5,480 nucleotides of DNA from Pseudomonadota bacterium (lineage in GTDB: Bacteria > Pseudomonadota > Gammaproteobacteria > Burkholderiales > Burkholderiaceae). A model generated the notes under the pieces. That model searched no databases. It saw nothing but the letters and a program-made list of their open reading frames with translations, and was not told where the DNA came from. Location: contig JAEZQX010000291.1 in the NCBI GenBank assembly GCA_023441105.1, forward strand, positions 1 to 5,480, read 5' to 3'. Made by a program: the position numbers and the translations under genes. Shown here in pieces: positions 5,469-5,480 of the stretch (the first letter of the stretch is position 1; every line of letters starts with the position of its first letter).

Positions 5469-5480
5469 TCGCGCTTGCGG

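Overview
The window is GC-rich (about two thirds G+C by eye), with coding regions that strongly prefer codons ending in G or C. It reads as a chromosomal segment of a beta-proteobacterium, most likely Burkholderiales. Three things point there: a periplasmic binding protein of the Bug (tripartite tricarboxylate receptor) type, a family greatly expanded in that order; a pantothenate synthetase with the VNRLQF and FGKKDYQQ signature variants I associate with Burkholderia-like PanC; and the general gene style. The assignment comes from memory of these families, not from a search.

Layout. Positions 1-137, minus strand, hold the 5' end of a divergent gene that runs off the left edge; its Ala/Pro-rich N-terminus is encoded by a 12-bp tandem repeat. 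A 141-bp divergent intergenic region (138-278) follows. Then come an Lrp/AsnC-type regulator (279-740) and a plus-strand group: pantothenate synthetase panC (770-1606), an NAD-dependent 3-hydroxyacyl-CoA dehydrogenase family protein (1619-2572) and a secreted Bug solute-binding protein (2595-3602, GTG start). The gaps between these last three are 12 and 22 bp, which suggests one transcript. A 155-bp gap (3603-3757) with a strong hairpin separates them from a TerC-family membrane protein (3758-4564). Between terC and exodeoxyribonuclease III (xthA, 4686-5468) lies a 121-bp stretch that looks like a tiny membrane-protein gene broken by a +1 frameshift near 4600.

How the genes fit together. The Lrp-type regulator probably controls the divergent gene and itself, as is common for this family. 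PanC makes pantothenate for CoA, the dehydrogenase probably acts on a CoA thioester or related hydroxy acid, and the Bug protein binds an exported-side substrate, probably a carboxylate. This could be a small uptake and catabolic unit with a CoA-supply gene, or simply chance adjacency. TerC and XthA appear to be separate functions.

I see no mobile element, CRISPR array, RNA gene or obviously novel multi-gene system. The most interesting items are the frameshifted mini-gene before xthA and the repeat-encoded N-terminus of the divergent gene.
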